From Eubacterium sp. (GTDB taxonomy: Bacteria > Bacillota > Clostridia > Lachnospirales > Lachnospiraceae): 34,535 bases of DNA. Under the pieces are notes generated by a model. That model worked only from the letters and a program-made list of their open reading frames with translations, was not told where the DNA came from and did no database searches. Positions 6,995-15,393 of the stretch are shown here, in pieces; position 1 is the first letter of the stretch, and every line of letters begins with the position of its first letter. The DNA lies in NCBI GenBank assembly GCA_017623885.1, contig JAGAOE010000097.1:1-34535 (forward strand), given 5' to 3'. Both the position numbers and the translations under genes were made by a program.

Positions 6995-8197
6995 CTAGAA
7001 TAATCCTGCTAATTTCGAAACAAATGTCGTTACACCCATATAAGCAGACAATACGACTACGATCACTCCGAGAATCGTAAGTACGATCGGGTGCTTGTAG
7101 CCTTCGCCCATAATGGATTTTTTATACGCTGCGATCAGACAGATACCAAGTGTAATCGGTAAAATAAGTCCGTTGAACGCACCTGCGAGTACGAGTAATA
7201 CTGCCGGATTTCCGAGCAAAAGCATAATCAATGTAGACACAGCGATAAATATAATAATCACTGCGTTTTCTTTTTCTTCGATTTTCTTATTAAATGTCTT
7301 TAAGAATGATACAGAGGTATATGCTGCACCGATGATAGAAGTAATCGCTGCACACAGTAATACCAAACCTGCAAAACGATATCCGATTTCACCTGCACCC
7401 TGACGGAACGCATCTGCTGCCGGATTCGCACTATCTAATGTCACACCCTTGACCACTACACCAAGCACTGCTAAAAACAGGAAGATACGAACAAGTGTCG
7501 CAATCGTGATACCCATTACGGAGCTCTTTGTAATCTCCTTGTGATTCTCTTTTCCGATAATACCTGCATCAATCAGACGATGTGCACCTGCAAATGTGAT
7601 ATAACCGCCAACGGTTCCACCCATCAATGTCAGAATCGCATTTCCTAAATCTCCCATCGCTGCATTCGGTACAAATGTATGCTTTAATGCATCACCTACC
7701 GGCGGCTGTACTACAAAAATCACGACCAGAATCACGACGATCATTACCGCACCGAGTACCTTTGTCAATGTGTCCATCGCTGCCTTTGCATTTTTCAGCA
7801 AGAATACTACAATCGCCAAAACTCCAGCCAAGACATAACCGATCTCTGTCGGAATGCCGAGCAATGTATTGAAACCAAGTGCTCCGCCACCTACGTTACC
7901 AATGTTGAATACCAGACCACCCAGTACAATCATAAAGGAAACAAAATAACCTAATCCGGGAAGCAACTTGTTTGCCACATCCTGTCCACGAAGACCTGAT
8001 GTACAAAGCACACGCCAGATATTTAACTGTGCGATTGCGGAAAGGATAATGGATACTAAAATAACGAATCCGAAGCTAGACTGTAACTGACCTGTAAAAG
8101 TCGCTGTCTGCGTCAAAAATCCCGGTCCGATCGCGGACGTTGCCATCAAAAATGCTGCTCCAAGAAGGGCTCCGCCTCCTTTTTTCTTTTCTGCCAT
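6995..8197 (-). CDS. NRAMP-like transporter lacking metal-binding motifs (YcsG-type)
   Basis: This is a 400-residue inner-membrane protein with about 11 hydrophobic segments and an NRAMP/APC-type layout. The first segment has SAIGPGFLTQTATF where true NRAMP metal transporters have GPxF...DPGN. Segment 6 has GYITFAGAHRLIDAG where they have the A-MPH motif. The Asp, Asn and Met metal ligands are therefore missing. In Bacillus a related gene (ycsG) lies in the ycsF/kip cluster, and here pxpB, pxpC, accB and accC follow. I infer a proton- or sodium-coupled importer of an organic substrate, perhaps 5-oxoproline, rather than a manganese transporter. ATG with AGGAGG about 9 nt upstream. It is the first gene of its operon. 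Confidence 0.85.
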   Translation of the reverse strand: MAEKKKGGGALLGAAFLMATSAIGPGFLTQTATFTGQLQSSFGFVILVSIILSAIAQLNIWRVLCTSGLRGQDVANKLLPGLGYFVSFMIVLGGLVFNIGNVGGGALGFNTLLGIPTEIGYVLAGVLAIVVFLLKNAKAAMDTLTKVLGAVMIVVILVVIFVVQPPVGDALKHTFVPNAAMGDLGNAILTLMGGTVGGYITFAGAHRLIDAGIIGKENHKEITKSSVMGITIATLVRIFLFLAVLGVVVKGVTLDSANPAADAFRQGAGEIGYRFAGLVLLCAAITSIIGAAYTSVSFLKTFNKKIEEKENAVIIIFIAVSTLIMLLLGNPAVLLVLAGAFNGLILPITLGICLIAAYKKSIMGEGYKHPIVLTILGVIVVVLSAYMGVTTFVSKLAGLF

Positions 8198-8216
8198 AAC
8201 CTAAATCCTCCTATAT

Positions 8217-8264
8217 GAAAAAATGGATATGTTTGCTATCTCTCTTTTGCAAACACATCCATTT
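8217..8264 (-). terminator. Hairpin plus U-run at the 5' end of the NRAMP-like operon
   Basis: Arms at 8221-8236 and 8249-8264 form a 16-bp stem in minus-strand RNA (one G-U pair) followed by a run of six T and then C. It resembles a terminator for the upstream pot operon. However, the consensus promoter at 8266-8294 would start transcription near 8259, inside the first arm. A 12-bp version of the hairpin would then stand at +1 of the NRAMP-like/pxp mRNA, just before its ribosome binding site. It may end pot read-through, attenuate pxp transcripts or stabilise their 5' end. Confidence 0.8.
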
Positions 8265-8265
8265 C

Positions 8266-8294
8266 ATTATAAATGATTCGCTGCTATTCGTCAA
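8266..8294 (-). promoter_or_regulatory. Consensus promoter of the NRAMP-like/pxpBC/accBC operon
   Basis: On the minus strand TTGACG (8289-8294) and a perfect TATAAT (8266-8271) are exactly 17 bp apart. The promoter sits in the 110-bp gap after the potC-potD stop codon. The predicted start site is near 8259. It is among the strongest promoter matches in the window. Confidence 0.8.
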
Positions 8295-8306
8295 ATCAAT
8301 CTATAC

Positions 8307-10568
8307 TCATTTCCACATACAGTTTTTTCTTCGATAAATCAGCAACGCAACCAGACCAAGTACGACGAATGCTACAAAAATCCATACGCCTATCGGCACA
8401 TCTGCCACATGAAAGCAGCGGATATTAATCCACATCTGATTAATATTTTTGGTTTCGGTCTCGTCAAAGTATCCCATAATCGCAGTTCGTCTGATGATAT
8501 CTTCTGACGGATACTGCGCATAGAGCTGCCTGCCGATATCTTCCGGCGAGGTGTACACGGTATAGTCCTCTGCTCCGCCAAAAAAATAATCCAGATTGTA
8601 GGCAATCAGCCCTTCTTCCTCCTCTTCACCATAGCACCAGTCGATATACGAAAATACAGTATCATCCTCACCGCCGCTAATCGTCGAGGTGTAGCCGATA
8701 TAATACATATTCCGAACTACATTATCCGGTCTTGACAGATAATTGACAAATGCCTCTGCTGCTGCTTTCTTTTCCGGGTCTTGCGAAATCCCTTTCTTTA
8801 ACATCAGCCATCCGTCAAACCACAGGTTGGAACACTCCTTCGGAACCGCATAAGCCAGATATACTTCATCCTCTTCTGCCTGATCCATCGCATATACCGC
8901 GTCTCCTGACCACTGATAATTCGCGATAATTTTTCCTGTCACCATATCGGCTTTTCCGCTGTCAGTCTCCAGTGCATATACATTTCCCATAATATGCTGC
9001 AAGAGCCGCTCTACTTTCGCCAGTGTCTCCGGTGAAACATCATTCATCATCCGTGTCAGTTCCTTCTGATAATCCGGATTCGCCAAAAATTCTTCTGCAG
9101 TCAACTGCTCTGCCAACAGATAGCCGAGTGCAGCAAAATAAGTGTCACGCACATTATCTTTCAACGTCAATTGGCGATAAAACTTCGGGTTGTCAAAGAC
9201 TGCCCATGTCGCAGCCTCTTCTTCGCTCATCAGCTCAGGATTATACAGGACACCTGTCGTCCCCCACATATACCCTGCTGCATATTGACTCCAAGGCTTT
9301 CCGTCAATCTCATTTTCTTCAAATACCTGTTTGATATACGGAGAGACACCACGCACATAATAATTGTGCTCGATTGTCGTATCAAAAAATTGCTCCGAAA
9401 ACGGCTCTGCCATATCTTCTGCCATAAGCTTCATCAACATATAATCAGAAGGACAGACCAAATCATAGGTATCACCCAGCGTCAACTGATTGTACAGCTC
9501 TTCGTTTGTTCCAAAGCAGGAATACTCGACGCGTACTCTTTTTCCGGTCGTCTCATAATACCATTCCTCAAAATCCTCATACATCGGATTTACGCCCAGA
9601 ATTTCTGCTCCGTTGTCAAGCTCAATACGCTCGCCTTCCTCCCATTCGCCTAAATCGATATATTCCTCCCAATTGCATACGCGCAATACGATTTCATTTT
9701 CTGCCGCCTGTACAGGAGTCGTCTGCGCACATGCTGCACCTATACCGCACACGGTCGCTAACGCAAGCAATGCTTTTTTCGCATTTCTTCGATTCACAAG
9801 ATTCATACCGAACACTACGAGCAACACGACTACAAAAATCACGGTAGACAACGCCCACAGTGCTGTCTTAATCTCTGTCTGCGAACCCTTGGTCGCATTT
9901 ACTACATACGTGCTAATCGTATCGAATGTCGCAGGTTTTGTATAGGTCGCAATAAAATAATCATCCAATGACAAGGTCAGCGCCAATGCAAAGCCCGATA
10001 AAATCCCCGGTGCAATCTGCGGAAGCACGACCTTTGTCAACGCCTGCGCGGGCGTCGCACCTAAATCCATCGCCGCCTCATACAAGCTCGCATCCATTTG
10101 CTTTAATTTTGGCATCACTGCCAGATAAACAAAGGGCGCAGACAATACGACATGCCCTACTACCAACGGTATAAATGTGCTCTTATCTACACCACATACG
10201 ACTACCATCGCAATACAAATCGAAAAACCGGTCACAACATCTGCATTAACTACCGGTACTTCATTCAATGCACCGATATAGCGGCTCGGTAACGTCTTGG
10301 AATAAAAGCCTCCAATCGCACCGAGTGTGCCAAGTACCGTCGCAAGCAACGCAGAACCAACGCCCAGTGTAATCGTACCGAATATCATCCCCCGCAGCTC
10401 ATCATTCGAAAACAGCGTCACATAATTTTGCATGGAAAATCCGCGAATCGCACCGATCGTCGTCGATGTCGTAAAGCTGTACACCATCAAGATCAATATC
10501 GGTAAATAAATCACTAAGAGCAACAATGCCACATAAAGACATGCACACCATGTTTTCTTCTTTTTCAT
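8307..10568 (-). CDS. potCD: Fused spermidine/putrescine ABC transporter permease (PotC) and substrate-binding protein (PotD)
   Basis: This 753-residue fusion has a PotC-type permease at residues 1-260 (six hydrophobic segments, EAA loop EAAMDLGATP at 164-173). It is followed by an extra hydrophobic segment at about 264-282 that resembles a signal anchor, then a PotD-type binding protein from about 291 to 715. A final membrane segment (about 726-745) ends in RRKNCMWK. The binding domain keeps PotD-like ligand features: NWEEYID at 299-305, PSDY at 373-376, YQWSGDA at 551-557 and WFDGW at 583-587. If the permease has six spans, the binding domain is outside the cell and tethered at both ends. 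The start overlaps the potB stop as ATGA. Fused PotC-PotD proteins occur in other Bacillota. Polyamine specificity is inferred from family. Confidence 0.93.
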   Translation of the reverse strand: MKKKKTWCACLYVALLLLVIYLPILILMVYSFTTSTTIGAIRGFSMQNYVTLFSNDELRGMIFGTITLGVGSALLATVLGTLGAIGGFYSKTLPSRYIGALNEVPVVNADVVTGFSICIAMVVVCGVDKSTFIPLVVGHVVLSAPFVYLAVMPKLKQMDASLYEAAMDLGATPAQALTKVVLPQIAPGILSGFALALTLSLDDYFIATYTKPATFDTISTYVVNATKGSQTEIKTALWALSTVIFVVVLLVVFGMNLVNRRNAKKALLALATVCGIGAACAQTTPVQAAENEIVLRVCNWEEYIDLGEWEEGERIELDNGAEILGVNPMYEDFEEWYYETTGKRVRVEYSCFGTNEELYNQLTLGDTYDLVCPSDYMLMKLMAEDMAEPFSEQFFDTTIEHNYYVRGVSPYIKQVFEENEIDGKPWSQYAAGYMWGTTGVLYNPELMSEEEAATWAVFDNPKFYRQLTLKDNVRDTYFAALGYLLAEQLTAEEFLANPDYQKELTRMMNDVSPETLAKVERLLQHIMGNVYALETDSGKADMVTGKIIANYQWSGDAVYAMDQAEEDEVYLAYAVPKECSNLWFDGWLMLKKGISQDPEKKAAAEAFVNYLSRPDNVVRNMYYIGYTSTISGGEDDTVFSYIDWCYGEEEEEGLIAYNLDYFFGGAEDYTVYTSPEDIGRQLYAQYPSEDIIRRTAIMGYFDETETKNINQMWINIRCFHVADVPIGVWIFVAFVVLGLVALLIYRRKNCMWK

Positions 10569-11362
10569 AAGAGTGCACCTCCTCTGCCGGCCCCGTCTTC
10601 ACTATAACGATCCGTGATCAATGTGAAAATCAAAATAATCAATAATAATACCAGCGCAATCATGGAACCGTTATGCCAGTCATACGCACTGAAATAGCTG
10701 CCGATGAGACTGCCCATGATGTAAGTGCTGTTATAGAGCATATCAAGCACTACATAGTTTGTCATAGACGGCAAAAATACCATAACGACACCGCTGATAA
10801 TCCCCGGTACAGAAAGCGGAAGCGTCACCTTCAAAAACACCTGTATCGGACCGGCTCCCAAATCTGCAGCCGCTTCCAGCAGACTCTGGTCCAGCTTGCA
10901 CAGCGTCGTATACATCGGTAATATCATAAATGGTAAAAAATCATAGGTCATACCTATCACCGAATTTAGGAACGGATAGTACGCCAGATTCCCCTCCAGC
11001 AGCGTCAGCAGTTCCTTGAGCGCTGTGATACGCAGTGTAAAGTTTATCCACATCGGCAGCACAAACATCACCACGATCACATTTTTTTGCTTCCATTCAC
11101 TGCGTGCCAGTATAAACGCCAACGGATAAGCGAGCAACAGACAGACACAGGTCGTCACGATTGCGATTGCAAAGCTGTAGCAAAGCGTTCCAATCGTGTT
11201 TGGACTCGTAAAAAATCCAATCAGGTTGCCCATCGTGAACTGTCCTTCTCCATTCGTAAACGCATAATAGATAATTACAAGCAATGGCAATGCCACAAAG
11301 CAGGTCAGAAACAGACCATAGGGGATCGCCAGTTGTTTTCTGGTAAAATGTAATCCTCTCAT
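10565..11362 (-). CDS. potB: Spermidine/putrescine ABC transporter permease PotB
   Basis: This 265-residue permease has about six hydrophobic segments and an EAA loop at 163-190 (EAAADLGAGPIQVFLKVTLP) that docks on the ATPase. It forms the channel with the PotC part of the next protein. The ATG follows AGGAGAACTACAA, 14 bp after the potA stop. Its stop codon overlaps the potC-potD start by ATGA, so the subunits are translationally coupled. Length and motifs match the PotB/HtuB-type permeases. It acts in the cytoplasmic membrane for polyamine uptake. Confidence 0.93.
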   Translation of the reverse strand: MRGLHFTRKQLAIPYGLFLTCFVALPLLVIIYYAFTNGEGQFTMGNLIGFFTSPNTIGTLCYSFAIAIVTTCVCLLLAYPLAFILARSEWKQKNVIVVMFVLPMWINFTLRITALKELLTLLEGNLAYYPFLNSVIGMTYDFLPFMILPMYTTLCKLDQSLLEAAADLGAGPIQVFLKVTLPLSVPGIISGVVMVFLPSMTNYVVLDMLYNSTYIMGSLIGSYFSAYDWHNGSMIALVLLLIILIFTLITDRYSEDGAGRGGALL

Positions 11363-11376
11363 TTGTAGTTCTCCTG

Positions 11377-12816
11377 CTATTTTTTCAGTGTAAATGTCAG
11401 TTTATCTTCCGGAATCGTAAGGCTGACATAGTCACCCATATTCCACAAATCCTCGTCGCTGACAATGAAATCTATCTCTTCCTCGGTTCGCACGACATAG
11501 CGGTAATGATCTCCGATATAAATCAGATTGATAATATGTCCGCATACGATGCCCGCATGTTCATCATCGCTCATCTGAATGTCACGCGGTTTGATGGTCG
11601 CTACGACCTTTAATTTCTTATGGTCAATCTCATTGCCATGCGCATCGCAAAGGATGCCCCCGACTTCCTTCGCTCCGCGAATCAGAGATTTTACATCGCA
11701 TTTGAGCGCACCGTCCAAAATCGTAAGCTGATAGTTTTCGTCCACACCGGATTCCAGTTTGTTTAGCGAATGCTCTGCCTGCATCAGATGAATGCCCTCC
11801 GGGTCCACACACAGACCGACACGTGCACCGACAGAAGCTTTTTTCGTCGTATGAATCACCACTTCATTTTTTCCGCACAGCACTGTGATTTCATAATGTA
11901 CGCCTTTGAAAATGACACTGATGACCTCACCGCACACCATTCCATTCTCCGGATTTGTAATCAATATATCCTCCGGCCGCACTACGACATCCACCATCGT
12001 TCCATGCGGCATGTCGTCTACACAGACAAATTCTGCACCACAAAAGCGCACCTTTAACGGATCCGTCATGATTCCGTTAAAGATATTGCTCTCGCCGATA
12101 AAGTCTGCAACAAATGCATTGTTCGGCTCATTATAAATATCTTCCGGTGTACCCACATGCTGAATTTTTCCTTCTGACATAACTACGATTTTGTCTGACA
12201 TCGTCAAAGCTTCTTCCTGATCGTGTGTCACATAAATGAACGTAATACCCAGCTTTTCATGCATGTCCTTTAGCTCTAGCTGCATCTCTTTGCGCATTTT
12301 CAAATCCAGCGCACCGAGTGGTTCATCCAGAAGCAGGATCTGCGGCTCGTTCACAATCGCTCTGGCAATCGCAATACGCTGCTGCTGTCCGCCGGACAAG
12401 GTCTGAACGGTTCTTGTCTCAAAGCCTTCGAGGTCTACCATCTCCAACGCTCGTTTTACTTTCTTTACAATCTCCGCTTTCGGAAGTTTTTTTAATTTCA
12501 AACCAAATGCGATATTGTCAAATATATTCAAATGAGGAAACAGCGCATACCGTTGGAACACCGTATTAATCGGTCTCTCATTTGCCGGAAGCCGGGTAAT
12601 ATCCGCTCCGTTCAACAAAATTTCTCCTCCGGTCGGCGCATCAAATCCTGCCAGCATTCGCAGCGTCGTCGTCTTGCCACAGCCGGAAGGACCTAAAAAA
12701 GTCACAAATTCTCCTCTTTTTATCGTCAAATTAAAATCATCTACCGCGACAAACCCATCCTCAAATGTACGTGATAAATGCTTGAATTCCAAAATATTTT
12801 CAGATACCTGTTTCAA
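11377..12816 (-). CDS. potA: Spermidine/putrescine ABC transporter ATP-binding protein PotA, with two TOBE domains
   Basis: This is the ATPase of the Pot importer. From the chosen start, Walker A GPSGCGKTT is at 42-50, the signature LSGGQ at 140-144, Walker B ILLLDEP at 160-166 and the switch His at 198. The frame is open back to 12909, but GAGGAGG lies just upstream of a TTG at 12816 and family proteins begin there, so I use that start (479 residues). E. coli PotA has 378. The extra length is a second C-terminal TOBE-like unit: residues 279-345 and about 404-479 share the pattern RPEDI...G.V..VIF.G.HYE / KPRDI...G.I..LIYIGDHYR. TOBE domains in such ATPases often bind regulators or substrate. 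It heads potA-potB-potCD. Confidence 0.92.
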   Translation of the reverse strand: MKQVSENILEFKHLSRTFEDGFVAVDDFNLTIKRGEFVTFLGPSGCGKTTTLRMLAGFDAPTGGEILLNGADITRLPANERPINTVFQRYALFPHLNIFDNIAFGLKLKKLPKAEIVKKVKRALEMVDLEGFETRTVQTLSGGQQQRIAIARAIVNEPQILLLDEPLGALDLKMRKEMQLELKDMHEKLGITFIYVTHDQEEALTMSDKIVVMSEGKIQHVGTPEDIYNEPNNAFVADFIGESNIFNGIMTDPLKVRFCGAEFVCVDDMPHGTMVDVVVRPEDILITNPENGMVCGEVISVIFKGVHYEITVLCGKNEVVIHTTKKASVGARVGLCVDPEGIHLMQAEHSLNKLESGVDENYQLTILDGALKCDVKSLIRGAKEVGGILCDAHGNEIDHKKLKVVATIKPRDIQMSDDEHAGIVCGHIINLIYIGDHYRYVVRTEEEIDFIVSDEDLWNMGDYVSLTIPEDKLTFTLKK

Positions 12817-12880
12817 TGTTATTATCCGCCTCCTCGCCGTTGTATATCTGACGTAAAACGTCCTTATTTTCGTAAATTTC

Positions 12881-12909
12881 AGTGTATCATAAAACATAGG
12901 TGTACGCAA
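12881..12909 (-). promoter_or_regulatory. Predicted promoter of the pot operon
   Basis: On the minus strand TTGCGT (12904-12909) and TACACT (12881-12886) are 17 bp apart. The start site would be near 12874, giving a leader of about 58 nt before the potA TTG. A short GACG/CGTC hairpin is in the leader. Match quality is moderate. Confidence 0.5.
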
Positions 12910-12929
12910 CCATTTCGCATTTGTATAAG

Positions 12930-12966
12930 CGCAAAAACCGCCTGTATCCGAAGATACAAGCGGTTT
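12930..12966 (-). terminator. Terminator after fucU with a UUCG tetraloop
   Basis: Arms at 12935-12948 and 12953-12966 form a 14-bp stem with one G-U pair in minus-strand RNA. It is closed by C(UUCG)G, an exceptionally stable tetraloop, and followed by TTTTTGCGC. It begins 21 bp past the fucU stop and ends the fucI-fucU transcript just ahead of the pot promoter. Confidence 0.93.
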
Positions 12967-12987
12967 GAAGAAGAAAAATGTAGCTTT

Positions 12988-13446
12988 TTATTTATTGATT
13001 ACAACACCTTTACGCAAAATGATATTTGCATAAATAGCTGTCTCACTTGTCATAATGACAAATTTTGACTTTGCTCTGGTCTTATCGTAGAAATCCCACT
13101 TATTGATTTCTTCAAAGCACTCTGCGCCACGCTCATCATGCTTTGCAACGATTTCTTTATAAGTATCCCAGATGGGAGTCTTTGCGTCATCACCCGGCTC
13201 TACAGCCATCAGTGTACACGGCGGAACCATCACTCCGTTTGCATCCGGATAGGTATCCAGCGGAAATACCTGCAAAATCGCATCCAGAATCTCCGGTACG
13301 CCATGACCATCCATACGGATGACCGGTGTATCAAAAGAATGTCCGGGGAAATTTCCGTCACCGATGGTCAATTCATCGGTATGACCCATCTCTGCCAATG
13401 CCTTTAATAAATCCGGAGATAAAATCGAAGGAATTCCTTTTAACAT
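12988..13446 (-). CDS. fucU: L-fucose mutarotase (RbsD/FucU family)
   Basis: This 152-residue RbsD/FucU protein catalyses interconversion of the alpha and beta anomers of L-fucose (or a related pyranose) in the cytoplasm. The catalytic His of the family is in GHTDEL (His22), with Asp30 in IGDGNFPG. YANIILRKGVVI at the C-terminus also fits the family. The ATG follows GGAGGG, 15 bp after the fucI stop, so the two form an operon. No fuculokinase, fuculose-phosphate aldolase or fucose permease is adjacent, so the rest of the pathway must be elsewhere. Confidence 0.93.
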   Translation of the reverse strand: MLKGIPSILSPDLLKALAEMGHTDELTIGDGNFPGHSFDTPVIRMDGHGVPEILDAILQVFPLDTYPDANGVMVPPCTLMAVEPGDDAKTPIWDTYKEIVAKHDERGAECFEEINKWDFYDKTRAKSKFVIMTSETAIYANIILRKGVVINK

Positions 13447-13461
13447 GCTCTTTCCCTCCTA

Positions 13462-15270
13462 TTAACGAATGGTCTTATATAAAGGTCCGTATGCAGCACA
13501 TGCGCGGAAGTCCTGGCCTTCCTTGTCAGCGCCAAATGCATTCCATGCGGTCGGACGATATACATCTGCATCCGGAACATTGTGCATACATACCGGGATA
13601 CGAAGCATAGATGCCATCGTAATCAGGTCTGCTCCAATATGTCCGTAGCTGATTGCACCGTGATTTGCTCCCCAGTTATTCATCACATCATACGCGGTCT
13701 TGAACGGAGATCCGTCTACGCCGTCTGTACGAGGTGCAAACCATGTACAAGGCCATGTATAGTCTGTTCTCTTCCACAATGCGTCTGAAACTTCATCCGG
13801 AAGTGCTACCGTCCATCCTTCTACAATCTGAAGTACCGGTCCGAGATTCTTTACAAGATTCAAACGAATCATCGTAGCAGGCATTTCTGCCTTGGTCTCG
13901 AAGCGTGCTGAATATCCTGCACCTCTGAAGTATCCGTTATCAGCCGGGCACCAGTCACATGCACCCATCATCTTCTCGATATCTGCCTCTGTCACATCAT
14001 ACCATTTCTTCATGGTCGGTGCGCCATTCTCATCGGTACATACACCGGATGCATCCAGACAGCATGAACCTGAGTTGATCAAATGGATGAAACCATCTGC
14101 TTCTTTTGCTTTTCCAACGATATCATATCCGGTCACGCGCTTCACAGCATCTCCTGACCAATAGGTACGAACATCTGCAAACATCTGTGCACGATTCGTC
14201 AACAGATTCATGAACATCATGCCTGCACCGTTTAAGGTATCATTCTCTGTAGCCAGTGTGAACGGCTCTCTCGCTCCGTTCCAGTCAAATGAAGAACTCA
14301 AAATAGCTTCAGGGAAGTCACAGTTCGGCCAATGATCGGTCCACTGTCTCTGACCCTGGAAACCACCACAGATTGCATTGTGTCCAACAGCTTCTTCCTC
14401 GCATCCTTCCGGAAGGTTCGGATTGCCCTGGTACAAATCTTCGATAATAACTGCCATCTTTGCAGTGAATTCCCAATCTTTTTCTTTCTGCTCATCAGAC
14501 TTCTTTACGAAATCAGGGTTCTTATCAAAGCCCTGCTTTGCATATTTCTTAATCCATGCAAGTGCTTTCTGATATTCATCTTCGTTATAAATATGCTCCT
14601 CGATACGACGAAGAATCTCTACCTCATCAACTGACTCTACACGCATTCCTAAATATTCTTCAAAGAAATCGTGGTTCATGATAGAGCCGCCGATACCCAT
14701 ACACTGAGAACCAATCTGTAAGTATGATTTGTCTCTCATCGTAGCTGCTGCTACAGAAGCGCGTCCAAATCTGAGCAGCTTCTCTACAACATCATCCGGA
14801 ATGGTCGTATCGTCTGCATCCTGAACGTCCTTGCCGTAAATACCAAATGCAGGAAGTCCCTTCTGTGTATAGGTAGCCAATACAGATGCCAGATATACAG
14901 CTCCGGGTCTCTCTGTCGCATTCAATCCCCACACACCTTTAATCGTAAGGGGGTTCATATCCATCGTCTCAGCACCGTAGCACCAGCAGGGGGTAACAGA
15001 TAAAGTGATTGCTACGCCTTCCTTGCGGAACTTTGCTTCGCATGCTGCTGCTTCAGCAACACGACCGATCGTTGTATCAGCGATGATTACCTTTACGGGC
15101 TCACCGTTTGAGTAACGTAAATTCTCCTCATATAATTTCTTAACAGCCTTTGCCATACCCATTGTCTGATCTTCTAATGACTCGCGTACTTTCAAAGGTC
15201 CTCTTCTACCATCAATACAAGGTCTGATTCCGATTACAGGGTAGTCTCCAATGTATCTGTTCTTTGCCAT
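13462..15270 (-). CDS. fucI: L-fucose isomerase
   Basis: This protein has 602 residues from the chosen start; E. coli FucI has 591. It converts L-fucose to L-fuculose, and homologues also act on D-arabinose, using Mn2+. Recognisable stretches are [13 protein letters not shown] near the N-terminus, [21 protein letters not shown] (metal-binding Asp region) and [14 protein letters not shown] (catalytic His region). Two ATGs occur at 15279 and 15270. The AGGAGG abuts the first directly but is 9 nt from the second, so the second is the real start. fucU follows. Upstream lies an 18-bp palindrome between promoter and gene, suggesting LacI-type repression. Confidence 0.95.
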   Translation of the reverse strand: MAKNRYIGDYPVIGIRPCIDGRRGPLKVRESLEDQTMGMAKAVKKLYEENLRYSNGEPVKVIIADTTIGRVAEAAACEAKFRKEGVAITLSVTPCWCYGAETMDMNPLTIKGVWGLNATERPGAVYLASVLATYTQKGLPAFGIYGKDVQDADDTTIPDDVVEKLLRFGRASVAAATMRDKSYLQIGSQCMGIGGSIMNHDFFEEYLGMRVESVDEVEILRRIEEHIYNEDEYQKALAWIKKYAKQGFDKNPDFVKKSDEQKEKDWEFTAKMAVIIEDLYQGNPNLPEGCEEEAVGHNAICGGFQGQRQWTDHWPNCDFPEAILSSSFDWNGAREPFTLATENDTLNGAGMMFMNLLTNRAQMFADVRTYWSGDAVKRVTGYDIVGKAKEADGFIHLINSGSCCLDASGVCTDENGAPTMKKWYDVTEADIEKMMGACDWCPADNGYFRGAGYSARFETKAEMPATMIRLNLVKNLGPVLQIVEGWTVALPDEVSDALWKRTDYTWPCTWFAPRTDGVDGSPFKTAYDVMNNWGANHGAISYGHIGADLITMASMLRIPVCMHNVPDADVYRPTAWNAFGADKEGQDFRACAAYGPLYKTIR

Positions 15271-15303
15271 TTTTTTCATCCTCCTTAAATTTTACTTCTA
15301 AAT

Positions 15304-15340
15304 GCGCGAACCGTTTCGCGCTACCGATAAGTTAATTGTA
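15304..15340 (-). promoter_or_regulatory. fucI -10 element and downstream palindromic operator
   Basis: On the minus strand a -10 TACAAT (15335-15340) has no good -35. From about +7 there is an 18-bp palindrome (15304-15321) with arms GCGCGAA/TTCGCGC and one mismatched pair beside its central CG, typical of LacI/GalR-family operators. Its plus-strand core CGAACCGTTTCG differs at one base from CGAAACGTTTCG in the aldolase-operon operator at 26583-26606. Confidence 0.65.
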
Positions 15341-15393
15341 GCGGTTTTAGATGCGTATTACTTGTGGAATAATGAAAAAAAATATGACGATAT

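Noticed and set aside
6995-8197. Manganese/iron transporter MntH
   Set aside because: The family fold fits, but the metal ligands of segments 1 and 6 are absent.
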